A stretch of DNA of 41,395 nt from the NCBI RefSeq assembly GCF_002836055.1, contig NZ_PJBS01000319.1, positions 1 through 41,395 of the forward strand, in the 5' to 3' direction. The notes under the pieces are model-generated. The model ran no database searches. It was not told the DNA's origin and saw nothing but the letters and a program-made list of their open reading frames with translations. The DNA is from Psychroflexus sp. MES1-P1E. Lineage in GTDB: Bacteria; Bacteroidota; Bacteroidia; Flavobacteriales; Flavobacteriaceae. The translations under genes and the position numbers were made by a program. This document shows, piece after piece, positions 1 through 7,566 of this stretch. How positions within the stretch are numbered: position 1 is the stretch's first letter; each line of letters begins with the position of its first letter.

Positions 1-104
1 ACTACTGACCTCTAATTATTTATTCTTCTTAACTCATAACTAATCATTTGAAATACTCTCATTTTGTTTTATGATCTGGCTAATTTTATAAATCATTAAA
101 ACTT

Positions 105-600
105 ATAAAAAAGGTATACTCGTTTCTATTATTTGCATTTTATGTTGTGAGTACTTTTGCACGAAGGATAATGCTTCTTTTACAGACTGAGTTATCCAGT
201 TAAAGTAATGGTTTTGCTAACAATTTGTGAAAAGTTAAACTTTCTGGTGGTAGTGTCAGACGGTCAATAACTTATGAAGACTATGAATCACTGCCTCATT
301 TTTCATATGATGGTAAATAGATTTCGCTTAGCGCAGAAGATGAACGGCATACAGATGTTTACAGTATTTCTTCTGAAGGTTGAATCTCTAAACGATTGAC
401 TTATCCTCTTGGAGGTGATATTGTTTAAGGCAGGACTTTTTCTGGTGAAATACTACATTGTACTGGAAGAAAATCACATTCAACCAAAATCTCACAATTA
501 TATCAAATTTCGACTGGAGGAAGTTTTCCAAGACATTTAGTGGATATGAGGGCTTCTTGCGGAGAAGTTTTTTCCTGTGTCAATTATGTGGTGATATTAG
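105..600 (+). pseudogene. Decayed N-terminal part of a tricorn-like (S41-type) protease
   Basis: One continuous reading frame from 105 gives a lysine-rich n-region and hydrophobic signal peptide (IKKVYSFLLFAFYVVSTFA), then WD40/TolB-type propeller repeats: FANNL*KVKLSGGS, HFSYDGK*ISLSAEDERHTDVY, SEG*ISKRLTYPLGGDIV*G and STGGSFPRHL. These match the N-terminal propeller of bacterial tricorn-protease homologues (xDLWxVxxxGG, FSPDGKxIAFSA, GGxPxRLTYHPGxDxVxGWTPDG). Five stop codons interrupt the frame, several where the family has Trp (TGG to TGA or TAG), and the start codon is ATA. No frameshift was seen up to about 580, after which similarity ends, and the protease domains are absent. This is a dead, 3'-truncated gene. 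The family assignment is by recognition, not search. Confidence 0.6.
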
Positions 601-644
601 TGAGCTGCGACTCATGTAGTTCGAATCTCTTCTCTTAGCATCTG

Positions 645-696
645 CAAATACCAAAACCCAAACGAAGCTTACACCTTGTTTGGGTTTTGGTATTTG
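645..696. terminator. Long perfect hairpin, terminator-like
   Basis: A 19-bp perfect inverted repeat (645-663 pairs with 678-696) encloses a 14-nt loop. The stem starts CAAATACC and is AT/GC mixed. It lies just after a degenerate sequence containing a tRNA-like T-loop (TTCGAAT at about 620). It has no clean T-tract, so its role as terminator is inferred from size and position. Confidence 0.4.
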
Positions 697-789
697 TGGG
701 CAGTCTCGTGGTAGGACATTGGCCACGGTAAACTTGATAATTTAGTTATTTTGAGATTCTGATTTTATAGCCTCTAGAGCGTTAGCTAA

Positions 790-1323
790 CTACACCTTAC
801 AATCAGTTGAAGGAATCACTAACGCTGCGGTTTTCCCTGTAGGAAGAGCATACACAACCTCAATACATTTATTAATATCGCTCAAATATCTACTGTATTT
901 AACTCGAAATTTGAACTCAACAGCCCTATTTCCTTTTGGTCTATCTCCACCAACAAATACATCCATTGGTACACTAGTACCTGGAAAAACAGTTAGACTG
1001 GTTTTCTCAACAGCTTCAGAACTATCATGCATGTTTATAGCTGTATATTCTGTAATACTTATTGGTACCGAACTATGATTTTTTGCCCTTATTTCTACCT
1101 AACCTGTCAGAATATCTTTATCAAAACCTCTGAAATCATCTACAGTTAAGTAAAGGATTGGCTCTTTTTCAATTTCTGTCAATTCTACAAGTCGGTTGTT
1201 GATTTTGATTTGCTTTTGACCTATCAATACGGCCATGATTCCAGTAAATAAAACCACCAGAACTCCAGCAACACTAATACCAATCTGCCATATCTCAAAA
1301 TTTGTCCAGAGCTAGCTTGGAGA
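790..1323 (-). pseudogene. Hypothetical membrane-anchored protein, interrupted by one stop
   Basis: Read leftward, the frame gives WTNFEIWQIGISVAGVLVVL, the rest of one transmembrane helix, then GQKQIKINNRLVELTEIEKE and a soluble domain ending ALVIPSTDCKV. A single TAG at 1099-1101 splits the frame, and the 80-residue C-terminal part (790-1032) is otherwise open. The 5' end also lacks a start codon, with an in-frame TAG just upstream of the Trp. The layout is one N-terminal helix followed by a juxtamembrane linker and a beta-rich periplasmic or cytosolic domain. I do not recognise the soluble domain. It sits in a stretch where every gene is broken, so it is probably a relic. Confidence 0.5.
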
Positions 1324-1329
1324 TGATGC

Positions 1330-1465
1330 GGAGAGTAATCCACTTATTAAATATATTATATCATTTTTAAAGAGTGTAGGAATTTATCTCGTTACACAAG
1401 TAGTCTCCTTTATCACTCTTTTCTCAAAAGTGCTGGCGATAACTTCGAATCACTCACTCTCCGCA
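1330..1465 (+). pseudogene. Possible decayed tRNA-Ser
   Basis: GGAGAGT at 1330-1336 is complementary over 7 bp to ACTCTCC at 1456-1462, followed by GCA. An intact T-loop motif TTCGAAT sits at 1444-1450, the expected distance before the 3' acceptor arm. The GGAGAG...CTCTCCGC acceptor is typical of tRNA-Ser. The body is about 45 nt too long, and the T-stem, anticodon arm and D-arm do not fold convincingly, so this can only be a relic. Confidence 0.25.
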
Positions 1466-1502
1466 CTGACAACTTAGTATCGGTGTGACCCATGTATGAT
1501 AG

Positions 1503-1552
1503 TTGTTGTATCAAAAAAAAGCGAGGAATATTGTTCTTTTTTGATACAACAA
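1503..1552. terminator. Perfect 16-bp hairpin with A/T flanks
   Basis: TTGTTGTATCAAAAAA (1503-1518) pairs perfectly with 1537-1552 around an 18-nt loop. The A-run and T-run within the stem give a bidirectional terminator-like shape. It follows the possible tRNA-Ser relic by about 40 nt, which suggests it was that gene's terminator. Confidence 0.45.
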
Positions 1553-1711
1553 ATTGAGTTTAAATAATCTAGAACTTTTCTTTCACTCTGCTAAATAAAT
1601 GGGTCTGAAAGTTCATGGGGTGAAATTATTTTCCTAACTATTGCACTTAGTTTCTTTAGAAAGTAGTTCAATATGGGCAAATAATGCATTTGGATAGATC
1701 TGGCAATTGTA

Positions 1712-2560
1712 CTAAATGAATTGAACTGAGTTTTTTTTAACTTTAGTATACCAATGCGCTAACTTTAATCGGGCAACATCTTCATGTGTATTGTTTTCAA
1801 AAATATAGGTTAATCCTTGTGCTAAATTATATACTTTTTCAATGTTTGGGTATAATATAAATAGGATCTCAGCTCTTTCTTTCTGTCCTAGAGTCCATTT
1901 TGTTTTGGATTTGAATAATAAATATCTGCTTCTAGCGAGTAGTTGTTTTTGCGTATCTCCATTGCTCGGAAGTTCATACTTATATGTATTTCCTTCCTCC
2001 AGGGCCTCTAGTGTATCTCTATTTTTCTGCTCTAATTCTTCCACCTTAATCGTATACGCTTTTCTTGTACTGCTTTGTGAGGCTTATTTTTGGACATGAA
2101 ATTGATCAGTAACTAGTTCTGTTTTAGAAAAACATTTTTTAGTAATTAAATTCATGCTATTCTCCATATCAACTGTAACTTCTTCTACTACCTTTCGTCT
2201 CTCTAGAGGGATCTTATACCAAATTAAATTTATAATGTCGTATAAATAAATTGAATTATTTTTTGACTAATTGAAATTAAAAATAATTAGCATAGCCTTA
2301 GTTACGGTAATTATTTTTAATAAAAAGCAGGCGAAAAAGAAATGATTTATTGCGACATTATAGGTTTAAATTGGTATTATGGAGTATATTAATGACATCA
2401 ATGGTTCTAGTTCCCTTTAAGATAGCAACTATACTCGCTCTTTTACCCTGAGCATTTTTGTTGGTTAAGATGGTGTATAGCTCACCATTAGATAAAGGGG
2501 TTTCGTCTAGACTTAAATAGGTGGCGATATTCTCTGCGAAGAGTAGTCAATTTTATACAT
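1712..2560 (-). pseudogene. ISAon1-type transposase, frameshifted and split by a MITE
   Basis: The minus strand encodes, in order: LLFAENIATYLSLDETPLSN, GELYTILTNKNAQGKRAS and GTRTIDVINIL (about 2560-2380), then after a 160-bp insertion HKIPLERRK, VDMENSMNLITKKCFSKTEL and VTDQFHVQK (about 2215-2090), then LARSRYLLFKSKTKWTLGQ...ARLKLAHWYTKVKKNSVQF (2044-1712). This is the DDE catalytic core of ISAon1-family transposases (SLDET, DMxxxMxxIAKKCF, TDxFHVQK, ARLxxARWYxKVE). A stop follows HVQK, and two frame changes occur near 2045-2090, so it is inactive. The C-terminal DDE part downstream of 1712 is missing. Confidence 0.75.
2217..2376. mobile_element. 160-bp MITE, copy 1, inside the ISAon1 relic
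   Basis: The element starts TACCAAATTAAA and ends TTTAAATTGGTA; the terminal inverted repeats extend about 24 bp with few mismatches (to ...AATGTCG and CGACATT...). It is flanked by TTA on both sides (2214-2216 and 2377-2379). Removing the element plus one TTA restores the transposase frame exactly as I-L-H-K-I-P, which supports a 3-bp target duplication. The centre holds a hairpin-forming core (AATAATTAGCATAGCC / TTACGGTAATTATT) and a shared AAAAAGCAGGCGAAA segment. There is no coding capacity, so it must be mobilised in trans. Confidence 0.8.
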
Positions 2561-2777
2561 GTTTTAATCCAAGAGAATAGAAACATAGTATAGAAATTTA
2601 TAGTCCACAAAAATTTATAGATTTTGATTCTACAATTTCAGAACTACTGACTTATTCTAACTAAGATTCATCCTCTAATGTAGAATTTTTTATAAAAGCT
2701 ATAATGTCATAGCCATTTAAAAAATCAAATCTCGTCCACAAATTAAATAAGTCAACCATTTTTATAAGATGTCTAAC
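2561..2777 (-). other. Degenerate stretch upstream of the ISAon1 relic
   Basis: Read leftward from about 2766, a frame begins MVDLFNLWTRFDFLNGYD, runs through IIAFIKNSTLEDES, and then meets repeated stops before merging with the transposase relic. It may be the accessory first ORF or N-terminal part of the insertion sequence. The similarity is too weak for me to name it. Confidence 0.25.
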
Positions 2778-4400
2778 TTATTCTTTAATGATTTTATGGG
2801 TCTCGGTTGTTTGAGGCCCTCTTCTTTGTAAGAAGAATATCCCCGGCGACCAATTTGAGGTGTCGATAGTTGTGCTTTGAGAGCGGAGAACAAAATTATT
2901 AATAAGTTGACCTAGAAGATTATATATAAAGACTTCTTGTCCGAGAGCCTCCTTTGGAGAATGGATAGTGGTTTGATTTTGAGCAGGGTTTGGAAAGGCA
3001 TTTAGTTTTACTTCAGAGTTCACTTCACTAATCCCTAAGTTACTTTCTTGGTATATCCTTACATAATCTATTTCCATAGTACTTTGCGTAAAGGTTGGAT
3101 CTATAATGGATTGGATTGCCGTGTTTAATAAAATGTATTGGTCTTCATCAAAAGGCCAAGTCTGGTCGTTTTGTATATCAGGCTGATAAGTATAATGCAC
3201 ATTTCCATCTACACTAAACACCATGCGGTTTGGATACCAATCTAGAATGTAATTATGAAAAGCTGTTGAAGCCGTTTGAATAATTTGACCTCCAACATTA
3301 GATGTGTTTCCAAAGCTAGAAGGGGTGTGTAATGCACTTGAGATATAATTCTGGTCATCACCCCAATGCTCCATAATATCTATTTCTCCGCAGGCAGGCC
3401 ATGGAGTGTTTCCAAAGCCTTCGTTATCCCAATATCCACCAGTTTCCTGGATATTTTGACCGAGTAGCCAGATAGCAGGCCAAGTGCCAACACCTGTAGG
3501 TAACTTTGCTCTCACTTCAACCCGTCCGTAGGTAAAAGCAAATTTGGAGTTGAGTCGGGCAGAAGTATATTCTTTAGTCACTCCTTGGTCTGTAAAAGTT
3601 TCGTTTTTAGCAACCAAGTTTAAGTTGCCATTTCCAACAAACGTGTTTTCAATTCTATTTGTATAATGTTGTATTTCTCCATTGAACCAAGAGTCACCCT
3701 GAGGTAATTTAGTTTGATGGAACCATTTATTTGTATTTATGGCACCGTCTGAATCAAACTCATCATACCATACTAATTCGTCGTAGACAGGATCATTTGG
3801 ATTTCCAGGTTCATCTTCACTATCTCTACCTTCAAAATAAAAATTATCTATAAAGGCAATTACTTGGTCAGTATTGTTTTCTCCATTAAGTTGAAGCACC
3901 ACTCGATTGAAATCGGTCCTCATTAATGGATCTGGAGAATCAGGGTTCAAATTGATAAATTCATCTTGAGAAAAACTGAAACTTACAGTTTGCCATTGAT
4001 CCAATTCTATTGTTTTTATAATTTCACTTTGTGTGGACCATGGAGTTGATTGATTTCTATTTTGAAGTTTCAAAGAAATTTGATTGGTTTGATTTCCTGT
4101 TAGTTCTGAGGAGGGAACATAAATCTTCAAGCTAAAGGTTGAATTCTGGTCTAAAAGGATAGCAGAGGAACTATCAAATCCAATATTCGCATATTGTCCT
4201 TCTGCATCTTCATATCTCAATACTGTTGAAGAGGGATTGGAGGAATCTATAAATGGATTACTAAAGTTTATATCCATCAAAGCTTCGTCTTCATACCATG
4301 AAGATATGGTCGAATTCCCTTCAAAATCATCTTCCAAAATCTGGGAAATTCCTGTAAAATTTATAAATAATAATAATGAGGAAAGTAAAACTTTAAGCAT
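2778..4400 (-). CDS. Secreted GH16 endo-beta-1,3-glucanase (laminarinase-like) with T9SS tail
   Basis: This enzyme probably hydrolyses beta-1,3- or mixed-linked beta-glucans such as laminarin outside the cell. Domains in order: signal peptide (1-20), a beta-sandwich carbohydrate-binding-like domain (about 22-195), a short acidic linker (DSEDEPGNPNDP), the GH16 catalytic domain (about 205-450) and a T9SS type A sorting domain (about 460-540, NAFPNPAQN...GIFFLQ). The catalytic motif E-x-D-x-x-E is E339, D341 and E344 in GEIDIMEHWG, followed by the substrate-cleft FGNT/HTPSSFGN region. The first ATG follows an A-run with no Shine-Dalgarno site, as is usual here. It is divergent from the S9 peptidase gene. 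Laminarinase is the most likely activity; lichenase- or porphyranase-like specificity cannot be excluded from sequence alone. Confidence 0.85.
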   Translation of the reverse strand: MLKVLLSSLLLFINFTGISQILEDDFEGNSTISSWYEDEALMDINFSNPFIDSSNPSSTVLRYEDAEGQYANIGFDSSSAILLDQNSTFSLKIYVPSSELTGNQTNQISLKLQNRNQSTPWSTQSEIIKTIELDQWQTVSFSFSQDEFINLNPDSPDPLMRTDFNRVVLQLNGENNTDQVIAFIDNFYFEGRDSEDEPGNPNDPVYDELVWYDEFDSDGAINTNKWFHQTKLPQGDSWFNGEIQHYTNRIENTFVGNGNLNLVAKNETFTDQGVTKEYTSARLNSKFAFTYGRVEVRAKLPTGVGTWPAIWLLGQNIQETGGYWDNEGFGNTPWPACGEIDIMEHWGDDQNYISSALHTPSSFGNTSNVGGQIIQTASTAFHNYILDWYPNRMVFSVDGNVHYTYQPDIQNDQTWPFDEDQYILLNTAIQSIIDPTFTQSTMEIDYVRIYQESNLGISEVNSEVKLNAFPNPAQNQTTIHSPKEALGQEVFIYNLLGQLINNFVLRSQSTTIDTSNWSPGIFFLQRRGPQTTETHKIIKE

Positions 4401-4480
4401 TTTTTTTTAGTACAATATATTCATTTGCTTAATATTAATAAAACATGTAATGTTAAACTTAATAAACTTGATTTAAAAAA

Positions 4481-4488
4481 TATATTTG
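4481..4488 (+). promoter_or_regulatory. Candidate -7 element for the S9 peptidase gene
   Basis: TATATTTG matches the Bacteroidota -7 consensus TAnnTTTG and lies 50 nt before the start codon at 4539. At the expected -33 position (4459-4461) the sequence is TTA rather than TTG, so the promoter would be imperfect. Confidence 0.3.
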
Positions 4489-4538
4489 AAAGTTACTCCT
4501 AGTTTTTATAAATTTAAAGTCAACTATTATCACATACT

Positions 4539-6962
4539 ATGAAAAATAAATTATTACTGTTGTATGCCCTTTTGCCTTTAATAGGTTTTAGTCAATTGGA
4601 TTTAAACTACCAACTACCGCACAAAAACATACTTGAACTTGCAGATGCCCCTATGCCACCCTCTATGAGTATAAATCCCAAGGGGAGCAAGGCGTTGCTT
4701 ATTTACAGGAATCAATATCAAACTATTGAAGATCTAGCTGAAGATGAGTTAACATTGGCTGGTTTAAGAATAAATCCTAAAACAAATATCTCAAGTCGCA
4801 CCCGTTTTTATGTGGATTTAAAATTAGTTGATCCTAATAAGAAAAAAGAATTTGAGATTCAAAATTTACCTGTCAATCCTAAGATTTCAAATATCAATTG
4901 GTCTCCAAACTACAACTATATAGCATTTACGAATACTCTATCTACAGGAAATGAATTATGGGTCATCGATTATAAAAACAAATCTGCTAGTCGGTTGACC
5001 TCAGCGGTGGTTAACGGAAATATGGGAACTACATTGACATGGTTGCCAGACGAATCTGGTATTTTGGTTAAGACTTTACCAGAAAAGCGACAAAATCTCA
5101 TCGATGCGGATAATAAAGTACCCACGGGACCCACGGTTTCTGTTAATGAAGCAGGTGTTGAGGCTCAAAACAGAACCTATCAGGATCTTTTAAAGAATAA
5201 AGTTGATGAATTTAATTTTGAAGTTTTGGCCACTTCAGAAATTCAAAAAGTAGATTTAGAAGGCAACCAAAGTCTTTGGAAAACTGGGGCGATGTATGGA
5301 AGTATGTCTATTTCTCCAGATGGTAAGTATGTCATAGTTTCAGAAATTAAAAAGCCATTTTCTTATATAGTTACTTATGGTAGATTTCCAACTTCACACA
5401 CAATTTATACAGCAGATGGTGACTTAGCTCACGTTATTGCAGATATCCCCCTCATGGAAGAAATGCCTAAAGGATTTATGTCTACTAGAACAGGCCCTAG
5501 AAATATGTCTTGGAGAGAGGATCAACCAGCAACCCTAGTTTGGGTAGAAGCTTTAGACGGTGGAGATGCCGATAAGGAAGTAGAGTTTAGAGATGAAGTG
5601 TATCAATTAAAAGCACCTTTTACTGCTAAAAAAGAGGATTTAGCCAAAACTAAATTGCGTTTTTCTGGAATAACTTGGGGAGATAAGACTACCGCTGTTT
5701 TAAGTGAATACTGGTGGAACACGAGAACCGTGAGAACTAGTATTTTTAATCCCTCCAACTCAGAAGCGGAGGCTGTCCTTTTTAACGAAAGAAATTATCA
5801 AAATACCTACGATGATCCAGGGCGTTTTGTCACCACAAAAAACAAATTCAATCAATCTGTCTTGCAGATCTTGAACGGAAGACTAACGCTAACTGGACAA
5901 GGGTATTCCGAAAAAGGAAAATTTCCTTTTGTGGATGAATATGATTTGAAATCTAAAACCAGTAAACGCCTTTTTCAAGTTAAAGAGTCGGACTATTTAG
6001 AGTCTTTTGTGAATATGATCAATGCTAAAAAAGGCTTGATTCTAATTAGATTAGAAAGTAGTAATGAATTTCCAAATTACTACTTTAGAAATTATAAAAC
6101 CGGAAGTCTAGAGCAAATTTCAAATTTCGAAAATCCATTTAAAGCCATACAAAATGTAGATAAAGAAGTTATTACTTATAAGCGTGAAGATGGTCTTGAG
6201 CTTTCTGCTACCTTGTATCTTCCAGTAGGCTATGATAAAGAGAAGAAAGAAAAAATGCCAATGTTGATGTGGGCTTATCCACGGGAGTATAAGGATAAAA
6301 ATAGTGCTTCTCAAGTGACCTCTAGTCGCAAAGAATTTACTTATCCATACTATGGCTCCCCAATTTATTGGGTTAACAGAGGTTATGTCGTTTTGGACGA
6401 CGCGGCTTTTCCTATCATTGGAGAAGGGGAGGAGCAACCTAATGACAGCTTTAAAACTCAATTGGTCGCCAATGCCAAAGCAGCTATAGATGCTGTGGAT
6501 GAGCTAGGCTATATCGACAGAAATAAAGTAGCTGTTGGAGGACATAGTTATGGGGCGTTCATGACCGCTAATTTATTGTCACATTCAGATCTTTTTGCGG
6601 CGGGTATTGCTCGAAGTGGAGCTTATAACAGAACGTTAACGCCTTTTGGTTTCCAGTCCGAAGAACGCAATTACTGGGAATCACCAGAAGTTTATAATAC
6701 CATGTCTCCTTTTATGAATGCGCACAAGATGAAAACCCCCTTATTGCTTATTCATGGACAAGCCGATAATAATTCAGGAACCTATCCTATGCAAAGTGAG
6801 CGCTATTTCAACGCCTTAAAAGGGCTTGGGGCTCCTGCAAGATTGGTTATGTTACCAAAAGAAAGTCATGGCTATGCTGCGAAAGAAAGTATCATGCATA
6901 TGTTATGGGAGCAAGATCAATGGCTAGAAAAATATGTCAAAAACAGAGGCATGGAGGAATAA
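4539..6962 (+). CDS. S9 family serine peptidase, glutamyl-endopeptidase-like
   Basis: An exported serine peptidase of 807 residues with a signal peptide (1-18, ending GFSQ), a beta-propeller region (about 60-520) and a C-terminal alpha/beta-hydrolase domain (about 560-800). The catalytic triad is visible: S670 in GGHSYGAF, D743 in GQADNNSG and H777 in PKESHGYAAKES. The C-terminal block around DNNSGT..MQSERYFNALKG closely resembles plant chloroplast glutamyl endopeptidase (MEROPS S9D), so cleavage after Glu in the periplasm or on the surface is plausible. It is a single-gene unit with its own terminator at 6988-7015. It is divergent from the GH16 gene, with no obvious functional link to it. 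Confidence 0.85.
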   Translation: MKNKLLLLYALLPLIGFSQLDLNYQLPHKNILELADAPMPPSMSINPKGSKALLIYRNQYQTIEDLAEDELTLAGLRINPKTNISSRTRFYVDLKLVDPNKKKEFEIQNLPVNPKISNINWSPNYNYIAFTNTLSTGNELWVIDYKNKSASRLTSAVVNGNMGTTLTWLPDESGILVKTLPEKRQNLIDADNKVPTGPTVSVNEAGVEAQNRTYQDLLKNKVDEFNFEVLATSEIQKVDLEGNQSLWKTGAMYGSMSISPDGKYVIVSEIKKPFSYIVTYGRFPTSHTIYTADGDLAHVIADIPLMEEMPKGFMSTRTGPRNMSWREDQPATLVWVEALDGGDADKEVEFRDEVYQLKAPFTAKKEDLAKTKLRFSGITWGDKTTAVLSEYWWNTRTVRTSIFNPSNSEAEAVLFNERNYQNTYDDPGRFVTTKNKFNQSVLQILNGRLTLTGQGYSEKGKFPFVDEYDLKSKTSKRLFQVKESDYLESFVNMINAKKGLILIRLESSNEFPNYYFRNYKTGSLEQISNFENPFKAIQNVDKEVITYKREDGLELSATLYLPVGYDKEKKEKMPMLMWAYPREYKDKNSASQVTSSRKEFTYPYYGSPIYWVNRGYVVLDDAAFPIIGEGEEQPNDSFKTQLVANAKAAIDAVDELGYIDRNKVAVGGHSYGAFMTANLLSHSDLFAAGIARSGAYNRTLTPFGFQSEERNYWESPEVYNTMSPFMNAHKMKTPLLLIHGQADNNSGTYPMQSERYFNALKGLGAPARLVMLPKESHGYAAKESIMHMLWEQDQWLEKYVKNRGMEE

Positions 6963-6987
6963 ATTTTCTTTTGAATTTATGTAAAGA

Positions 6988-7015
6988 AAAGACTAGAAGT
7001 TATCTTCTAGTCTTT
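6988..7015 (+). terminator. Rho-independent terminator of the S9 peptidase gene
   Basis: A 12-bp perfect stem (AAAGACTAGAAG / CTTCTAGTCTTT) with a TTAT loop starts 26 nt after the stop codon. The right arm runs into TTTGTATTTT. Confidence 0.8.
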
Positions 7016-7036
7016 GTATTTTAGGTTAATCTCTAG

Positions 7037-7203
7037 CCTTCAGAATGACAGTAGCAAAATGTCATTCCGATAGAGACGTTTTTTACGTCGATGAGGATTC
7101 TTTTTTATTTCAACACGAATTTTTTATTTTTTCGATAGGGAGAGATTCTTCAGTCGCTGAAAAGGCTCCTTAAGAATGACACTTGCAAATTGTCATTGCG
7201 ACT
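7037..7203. repeat. REP-like flavobacterial intergenic repeat
   Basis: The stretch contains TTCAGAATGACA, TGTCATTCCGA, GAGATTCTTCAGTCGCTGA, TTAAGAATGACA and TGTCATTGCGA. These are alternating direct and inverted forms of a dispersed GAATGACA/TGTCATTC repeat that I recognise from flavobacterial intergenic regions. It can fold into a long imperfect hairpin. It holds no gene. Confidence 0.55.
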
Positions 7204-7210
7204 TCAGCCA

Positions 7211-7370
7211 CATCAAATTAAATTTTAAATGTCCTATAAATAGATTGAATTATTTTTTGATTGATTGAAATAAAAAATAATTAGCATAGCCTTAGCTACG
7301 GTAATTATTTTTAATAAAAAGCAGGCGAAAGGGAAACGATTTATGGTGACATTATAGGTTTAATTTGGTA
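7211..7370. mobile_element. 160-bp MITE, copy 2
   Basis: It has the same length and order as the copy at 2217: a degraded left end (CATCAAATTAAA for TACCAAATTAAA), the AAAATAATTAGCATAGCC..TAGCTACGGTAATTATTTTT core, AAAAAGCAGGCGAAA, and right end TTTAATTTGGTA. The flanks (CCA and TTG) show no target duplication, so one end has probably mutated. The 196 bp between this element and the next gene hold nothing I recognise. Confidence 0.75.
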
Positions 7371-7566
7371 TTGTACCCTATAATTCAAGACGGATGTTGA
7401 GGTGAATTTTTTCACTAAAGCTGGTTATCGTTAAAAGTTTAAGTTAACGCAACCAAAATCTCGCTTGCGGAAATTAAAGCTCTTATTAATACGTTGTGAC
7501 ACTAACTTTTTTGTGAATTTAAACTTAAGCTGCATTTTTAAGTCCTAGATTTAAATTAAAAACTAT

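Noticed and set aside
600-645. Possible 3' half of a tRNA (GTAGTTCGAATCTC...TTAGCA)
   Set aside because: T-loop motif only; the T-stem pairs poorly and no 5' half or acceptor partner is found nearby, so it is not listed as an RNA gene.
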